DNA of 64,000 nt from Mesorhizobium sp. WSM3626 (GTDB lineage Bacteria > Pseudomonadota > Alphaproteobacteria > Rhizobiales > Rhizobiaceae): the NCBI RefSeq assembly GCF_000513935.1, contig NZ_AZUY01000026.1, positions 1-64,000 of the forward strand, read 5' to 3'. The translations under genes were made by a program, and so were the position numbers. Shown here in pieces: positions 59,393-64,000 of this stretch. How positions within the stretch are numbered: the stretch's first letter is position 1; every line of letters starts with the position of its first letter. The notes under the pieces were generated by a model, which made no database searches, had not been told where the DNA came from, and saw only the letters and a list, made by a program, of their open reading frames with translations.

Positions 59393-62300
59393 GTGAACAG
59401 ACCTATTTCGCGGACTGAAATTATCGAACAACTCGATCACCCCTCAAACGACAGGGAGGTCGCGAGAGAACAGGGCGTCTCGCCTTCTGCGGCAATTGCG
59501 GCGGCGCTGGCCGACTCGCTGGAGGACGGTCCGAACAAGCATATTATCCATATATCCGCCTCGGAACGCAGTGCCGAAGAGATCTCTGGAGCTTTGCGTC
59601 AGTTTCTGCCAGGCGCAGACATCATCTTCCTGCCCTCCTGGGACTGCCTGCCCTACGACAGGGTATGGCCGACACGCGCCAATATGGGGCGGAGGCTTCG
59701 CGCGCTGCATGAGATCGCAGGCGAGCCCAAACGCCCGCGCGTCGTGGTTCTGTCGATCGAGACCGCTCTCCAGCGGGTGCCGCCCGCACCAGTTATTGCT
59801 GGGGGCTTCACAATTCTGGAACTCGGACAAATGTTCGACCCGCACGACTTCCGAACGAAAGCCGAGGCGGTGGGATACGCCGTCGACGAGAGGGTGGACG
59901 AACCCGGCGAGATAGCCTTTCGGGGCGACCTGATGGATATCTTCCCTGCTGGCGCCGATCACCCGGTCCGTCTTGTCCTCGGTCCAGATAGCTGCATCCG
60001 AGAACTCAAGATCTACGATCCCGTCACCCAGCTTAGCGAACATTCGCGAGAGTCGATCACTGTTGGACCGGCATCCGAGCTGATGTTCGCAACAGCTGAT
60101 CATTCCGAGTTGGCACCAATGCGAACGACACCGATGGAAGAACGCCTGATCGCGTTGTATGGCAGTATGCCGTCGGTCTTCGATGTGGCATCCGGCGCCT
60201 CAATCTCCTTGCCAGAAGGGCTCGAAGGCCCGCCGCTCGACCGCGTCCTGGATCTGATCGAAGATGCACGTCGTGCCAGGCAAGAGGTTGCCGAACCCGC
60301 AACACCATTGCCTGAACAGTTTTACCTGTCGCGCGAGGAATGGGATGTTGCGGTTCGTAAACGCCGCCGCACGAGTCATACCGTCTCAGCCACCCGAGTT
60401 CCCAAATTCGTTCGGCGGGCGCGATCCCGAGATCAGTTCGCCGAGTTTGTGGAAAGGCAGACGAGGTCGGGTGTCACTGTGGTGTTCGCCGGCGAAGCCT
60501 CCGAACTGCAGCGTGCGGATCGTCTGCTCGAACGGAGGCTTGGCCGGCGAATGGGGGAGGCGGAGGACTGGCCGCAAATCCGTTCGGCCGCAAGGGGCTC
60601 TCTTCTCAAGGCCGAATTCATTGTCGACGAAGGGTTTGTCGACGAGCAATCCCGTATCGCGCTGGTGGCTGCGACCGATCTTTTTGGCCGGGCTTTGAAG
60701 GCAAACGGCGGCGCCGCCACCAGTATGCTCGAACCCGAGTTGCGCATTGGCGACGTCGTGGTCCATGAGGATCATGGCCTGGCCATTCTGGTGGCGGTTG
60801 AACAGGTCGACTTGGCCGGCCAGCCACAGGATGTCGTCAGGCTGGAATATCATGGCGGGGCGTCGTTGCTGGTTCCGGTCGATGAATTTGGGCGGATTTG
60901 GCGCTACGGCTCGGAACCCGATGCCGTGTCGCTCGATCGCTTGAACAGCGACGGGTGGCTCAGCCGACGCAAGGCTGCGCTGCGCGACATCGACAGGCTT
61001 GCCAAGCGCTTGACGGGCCTTGCCAAAGCCAGGTCCAGCCAGCCTGCCGAGATCATGAAACCCTCGCGCGCGGATCTCGCCCGGTTTGCGGCGAAGTTTC
61101 CCTATACCGAAACTCCCGACCAGGCCGCCGCCATTCGCGATGTGCTCGACGACCTGTCGTCAGGGAGAACAATGAACCGGCTTGTCTGCGGCGACGTCGG
61201 CTTCGGCAAGACAGAGGTGGCCCTGCGTGCCTGCGCCGCCGCCGCCCTGTGCGGGAAGCAGGTTGCGGTCATAGCCCCGACAACCGTGTTGGCACGCCAG
61301 CATTATGAGACGTTCAGCCGCCGGTTTGCCGGGACCGGCCTCGATGTCGCCCACCTCTCGAGAATGGTTGGCGGGGCGGAGGCGAGAACGGTCAAAGAGC
61401 GGCTGCGGAGCGGTCGAGTCGCGGTGGTTGTGGGTACGCAAGCCCTGGCGGCCAAGAGCGTCACCTTCGCCAATCTGGGACTGCTGGTGATCGACGAGGA
61501 GCACCGGTTCGGTGTCAAGCTGAAGCAGGCGCTGCGGAACATGGCGCCCCGCCTTCATACGCTGAGCATGAGCGCCACGCCGATACCGCGCACGCTGCAA
61601 TCAGCGATGTCAGGCATCCAGGAAGTCAGCGTCCTCAACTCTCCGCCCGCCAAAAGGCGTCCCGTCCGCACGATTCTGGAGCCCTTCGATCCAGCTTCGG
61701 TTAGAGCCGCCCTTTTGCGCGAATTTCGCCGGGGCGGACAGAGCTTCCTAGTGGTTCCACGCATCGAGGACATCGACCCGGTTGGCGAGCAGCTAAACAG
61801 ATTGGTGCCGGAACTCGCGGTTGTCACGGCCCATGGAGAAATGAAAGGGACACGGCTGGACGAAATCATGGTCGGATTCGCTGACGGTGAAGGCGACATC
61901 CTTTTGAGCACCGACATCATCGAGAGCGGCCTCGACGTACCGCGGGCCAACACCATCCTGATCTGGCGGGCGGACAGGTTCGGTCTGGCACAATTGCACC
62001 AGCTTCGCGGCCGCGTCGGAAGGGGAGCGGCGCAGGCCATTGCCCTTCTTCTTACCGAGCCTGGCGTCGAGCTGGCCGAAGGCACAAGAGCTCGACTTTC
62101 GACCATGATTGCGCTCGATCGGCTTGGCTCCGGCCTGGCGATCAGTCAAAGAGACCTCGACCTGCGCGGGGCAGGAGACCTCTTCGGCGAAGATCAAGCC
62201 GGGCACATGAAGCTGATCGGAGCGGGACTTTATCAGCATCTGCTGGAGCGGGCGGTTTCGCTGGCTGGGGGAAGGGCCGATCCAGACAAGCAGCTTGCCG

Positions 62301-62734
62301 ATATCAAAGGCGCCGCAAATGGGGCCTTTCCCGCAAGCTACGTCAACGAGCCCGCGGTGCGCGTTGGCCTTTATGCGAGGCTGTCTCGCATGACTTCCGA
62401 GACGGATCTCGACTCATTCGGCGAAGAGCTCGAGGACCGCTTTGGAGATATGCCCGGCCAAGCAGCGGATTTACTGGAACTGACCAGGTTGCGCATAGGC
62501 GCGGCGGAACTGGGCATCAGCAAAGTCGACGTGGGCCCCGAAGCCATCGCAATCACCTTCCGCAAGAAAACGGTGGGATCCGAATGGCGCTTTAAAAACG
62601 CACAGAGCTTCGAGTTCCGCAACGGCCGGCTGATTTTCAGGCCGTCGATCCCGCCCCGCGGCTCAGGCGTCGATGCCGTACGCTCCCTAGTTGGAGCCTT
62701 GCGTGCGGCCAAGCCCAGCCGGCCCAGTGCGTGA
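59393..62734 (+). CDS. Mfd-type transcription-repair coupling factor paralogue
   Basis: 1113 residues. The UvrB-like N-terminal part (IIFLPSWDCLPYDRVWPTRA near 75-94, RGDLMDIFPAGAD near 178-190) is followed by an RNA-polymerase interaction domain (LRIGDVVVHEDHGLAILVAV) and RecG-like translocase motors: GDVGFGKTEVA (Walker A), VIDEEHRFGVK (DEEH box), MSATPIPRTL, STDIIESGLDVPRANTILI, QLHQLRGRVGRG. The C-terminal TRCF domain ends at about 1105. It is shorter than a typical Mfd (about 1150-1170). Start is GTG with AAGGTGAG 7 bp upstream, right behind an exact EcfG promoter, so it is probably a stress-induced second Mfd. Confidence 0.88.
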   Translation: MNRPISRTEIIEQLDHPSNDREVAREQGVSPSAAIAAALADSLEDGPNKHIIHISASERSAEEISGALRQFLPGADIIFLPSWDCLPYDRVWPTRANMGRRLRALHEIAGEPKRPRVVVLSIETALQRVPPAPVIAGGFTILELGQMFDPHDFRTKAEAVGYAVDERVDEPGEIAFRGDLMDIFPAGADHPVRLVLGPDSCIRELKIYDPVTQLSEHSRESITVGPASELMFATADHSELAPMRTTPMEERLIALYGSMPSVFDVASGASISLPEGLEGPPLDRVLDLIEDARRARQEVAEPATPLPEQFYLSREEWDVAVRKRRRTSHTVSATRVPKFVRRARSRDQFAEFVERQTRSGVTVVFAGEASELQRADRLLERRLGRRMGEAEDWPQIRSAARGSLLKAEFIVDEGFVDEQSRIALVAATDLFGRALKANGGAATSMLEPELRIGDVVVHEDHGLAILVAVEQVDLAGQPQDVVRLEYHGGASLLVPVDEFGRIWRYGSEPDAVSLDRLNSDGWLSRRKAALRDIDRLAKRLTGLAKARSSQPAEIMKPSRADLARFAAKFPYTETPDQAAAIRDVLDDLSSGRTMNRLVCGDVGFGKTEVALRACAAAALCGKQVAVIAPTTVLARQHYETFSRRFAGTGLDVAHLSRMVGGAEARTVKERLRSGRVAVVVGTQALAAKSVTFANLGLLVIDEEHRFGVKLKQALRNMAPRLHTLSMSATPIPRTLQSAMSGIQEVSVLNSPPAKRRPVRTILEPFDPASVRAALLREFRRGGQSFLVVPRIEDIDPVGEQLNRLVPELAVVTAHGEMKGTRLDEIMVGFADGEGDILLSTDIIESGLDVPRANTILIWRADRFGLAQLHQLRGRVGRGAAQAIALLLTEPGVELAEGTRARLSTMIALDRLGSGLAISQRDLDLRGAGDLFGEDQAGHMKLIGAGLYQHLLERAVSLAGGRADPDKQLADIKGAANGAFPASYVNEPAVRVGLYARLSRMTSETDLDSFGEELEDRFGDMPGQAADLLELTRLRIGAAELGISKVDVGPEAIAITFRKKTVGSEWRFKNAQSFEFRNGRLIFRPSIPPRGSGVDAVRSLVGALRAAKPSRPSA

Positions 62735-62959
62735 TGGGTTCGCTCGGATCACCGGTTCCAGATCATGGGGAAAGTTCGGCGCTGCGACGGGCAGTTCGTC
62801 AGTTGGCGTTCTTTCCCTTTGAGTCATCGGAAGCATTTCAGCGACCTCGATGAGGATATCCTTCACGAAGTGATTGATGTGGACGCCCATCTGCTGCGTG
62901 CCCGTTGTCTCCGATCGCCTTCCAACTTGCTGCCGCAAGGTATGTTCCCGCCCTGAAAA
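62735..62959. other. Region downstream of the Mfd-like gene
   Basis: No convincing gene. A 63-codon plus frame (62765-62956) has an acidic helical product with no recognised family. Confidence 0.3.
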
Positions 62960-63230
62960 GCAGGACGCGCCCTTCTGTAAGGTCGATCTTCGAGGCAAAT
63001 CCTGGCGAGTGCGCGTCCGGCGCGCGGGCAGTTCGCTCAAGGTTTTGCTCCTGCTTGATGGGCCGTCATCGACGAGGAGGCCGTCAGCGTCGCCTTCCGG
63101 GGCTACACGCCGCTGCCGCTCGACGACTGCCTCTATGCGCTGCAGCCACGATCCCGCATCTGACACGGCCTTCACGGTACCGCTGCCTTCAGCTGCGGGC
63201 TGCCTGCCGGCGCCTTATGAGCCTTGCCTG
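62960..63230 (+). mobile_element. IS481-type transposase remnant
   Basis: The plus strand encodes IDEEAVSVAFRGYTPLPLDD and CLYALQ, then after a one-base deletion TIPHLTRPSRYRCLQ in another frame. The same words occur, joined, in the N-terminal part of IS481-family transposases before their DDE core. The core itself and the terminal repeats are absent, so this is a dead fragment. Confidence 0.62.
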
Positions 63231-63415
63231 CGCGCGTGCTCGAGCCGAAGACGCGGGCGATCGGAATGGGAATATTCTATACGGCTTTCCACGTCGCTCG
63301 GCTCCGCGAGTGCCGCGCTCGACTTCGGCGCGGTCATGCTCCTGGTTTGCCCAGCAATTCTGTGGGTCTTCCACCGTATCTTTGCTGGCCAAAATCGCCC
63401 GGCACTTCCCTGAGG
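63215..63415 (+). pseudogene. MFS transporter C-terminal remnant, frameshifted
   Basis: One frame reads LEPKTRAIGMGIFYTAFH, a typical MFS loop and helix; after a frameshift another reads GSASAALDFGAVMLLVCPAI and LWVFHRIF, the last helix of the same family. The N-terminal ten helices are missing. It directly follows the transposase remnant, which may have broken it. Confidence 0.58.
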
Positions 63416-63544
63416 CGGCCGGTGCCAAAGCCACAGCCAACCTACTGCTGCTGTTGGCCGCCGCTCTGTGGAGGTTCGGGAACGTGGCGCAACGACGGTG
63501 CTCGATCATCTCGATGCGCTGAGCGCCGTCGGCCTACGCTGCCT

Positions 63545-63576
63545 GGTCAAAGGGCTGCTCGTGCAGCCCTTTGACC
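63545..63576. repeat. Perfect 14-bp inverted repeat with a 4-base loop
   Basis: GGTCAAAGGGCTGC and GCAGCCCTTTGACC are exact complements around TCGT. The stem is unusually long and perfect for chance and could be a terminator-like or REP-like element. Confidence 0.65.
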
Positions 63577-63585
63577 TGATCGAAC

Positions 63586-63608
63586 GGCCCGCTACGTGCC
63601 GGCGGGCC
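63586..63608 (+). terminator. Terminator-like hairpin
   Basis: GGCCCGC and GCGGGCC form a 7-bp stem with a 9-base loop, followed by CTCCCTTTT, a short T run. It lies 9 bp after the longer hairpin. Confidence 0.5.
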
Positions 63609-64000
63609 CTCCCTTTTCCAGCATTGCCTGTCGTGCTGTTTGCCGTCTCCATCATGCTGCGGCAGTTCTGCTCTCTTCGCCCCCGTCACCAATGCTTTCT
63701 TGCAATGGGGTGACGCAGCTATGGGCGAACCTTACGGCGCCGACGCTCTCTTGCCTCAATGCTTGGCGGCGAGCTTCATTTCGGCAGCCCTGCCGTCTCA
63801 GATGGATCCTCATCGATCGGATTCGTAACCAAGCCGACGCGACCTGGCCGCGCCTGTCGAGGTTCCCCAGCGACCAACGCAGTGGGAGGATCGACCCTGC
63901 AGACCAAATGAACACGAGACACGCGTCACATCACTTCCGATCCACCAATCGGCCGATATGCTCTAGAGACGTCAGTTTGTTCATCAGGCCAGCCTTGGAA

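Larger units (their letters stand above)
63420..64000. other. Window edge, no recognised gene
   Basis: Short frames only; none resembles a known family on either strand. It contains two hairpins (63545-63576 and 63586-63608). Confidence 0.3.

Overview
The window looks like chromosome or large-replicon DNA of a Hyphomicrobiales (rhizobial) alphaproteobacterium, most like Mesorhizobium or a close relative. This is inferred from the GC-rich coding style, an HWE-family histidine kinase, DUF1236/DUF6894/DUF3072/DUF3606 small proteins, rhizobial-type polysaccharide and type I secretion genes, and many matches to the alphaproteobacterial general-stress (EcfG) promoter, GGAAC-N16/17-CGTT. No species marker is present.

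Layout. (1) 1-2806: a stress-signalling operon on the minus strand (KaiC-like ATPase, HWE kinase, PAS protein) behind a perfect EcfG-type promoter. (2) 3400-46063: a large, mosaic secreted-polysaccharide locus. It holds a translationally coupled GDP-heptose operon (sugar epimerase, a three-domain nucleotidyltransferase/phosphatase/P-loop protein, heptose kinase, heptose isomerase); oxidoreductases, a GH5 hydrolase and a GINT1-like propeller protein; glycosyltransferases, two polytopic membrane proteins and a Wzx-type flippase; a compact NRPS-like set (acyl-CoA dehydrogenase, adenylation-carrier protein, Cys-thioesterase with docking domain, phosphopantetheinyl transferase); a tRNA-like gene; a FemAB/CelD-like acyltransferase; an OPX export protein; a divergent LuxR-type regulator; pseudogenes of an MFS carrier, uppS and a phosphomannomutase; a two-component system; and a fused GDP-mannose pyrophosphorylase/AGE-type isomerase. 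(3) 41989-48386: a type I secretion system (HlyD-type adaptor and an ABC exporter with two degenerate C39-like domains) downstream of its likely cargo, a GH16 glucanase with His-rich C-terminal repeats. (4) 49714-62734: a stress island of small proteins, a Crp/Fnr regulator, an ECF-like sigma factor and a second Mfd-type helicase. Many of these genes carry EcfG-like promoters about 25-45 bp before the start codon. (5) 62735-64000: decayed DNA with an IS481-type transposase remnant, an MFS remnant and a long perfect hairpin.

How it may work together. The heptose and mannose modules supply GDP-sugars. Glycosyltransferases assemble a repeat unit, the flippase and OPX move it out, and secreted glycanases trim it. 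The most unusual part is 23807-30420. There an Asn-like A-PCP, a Cys-nucleophile thioesterase, an acyl-CoA dehydrogenase, a PPTase, a FemAB-type transferase and an odd class-II tRNA-like gene lie in one direction directly behind the export gene. This suggests an amino-acid-derived decoration of the polysaccharide, or a small molecule made alongside it. That reading is inference; the individual domain calls are well supported.
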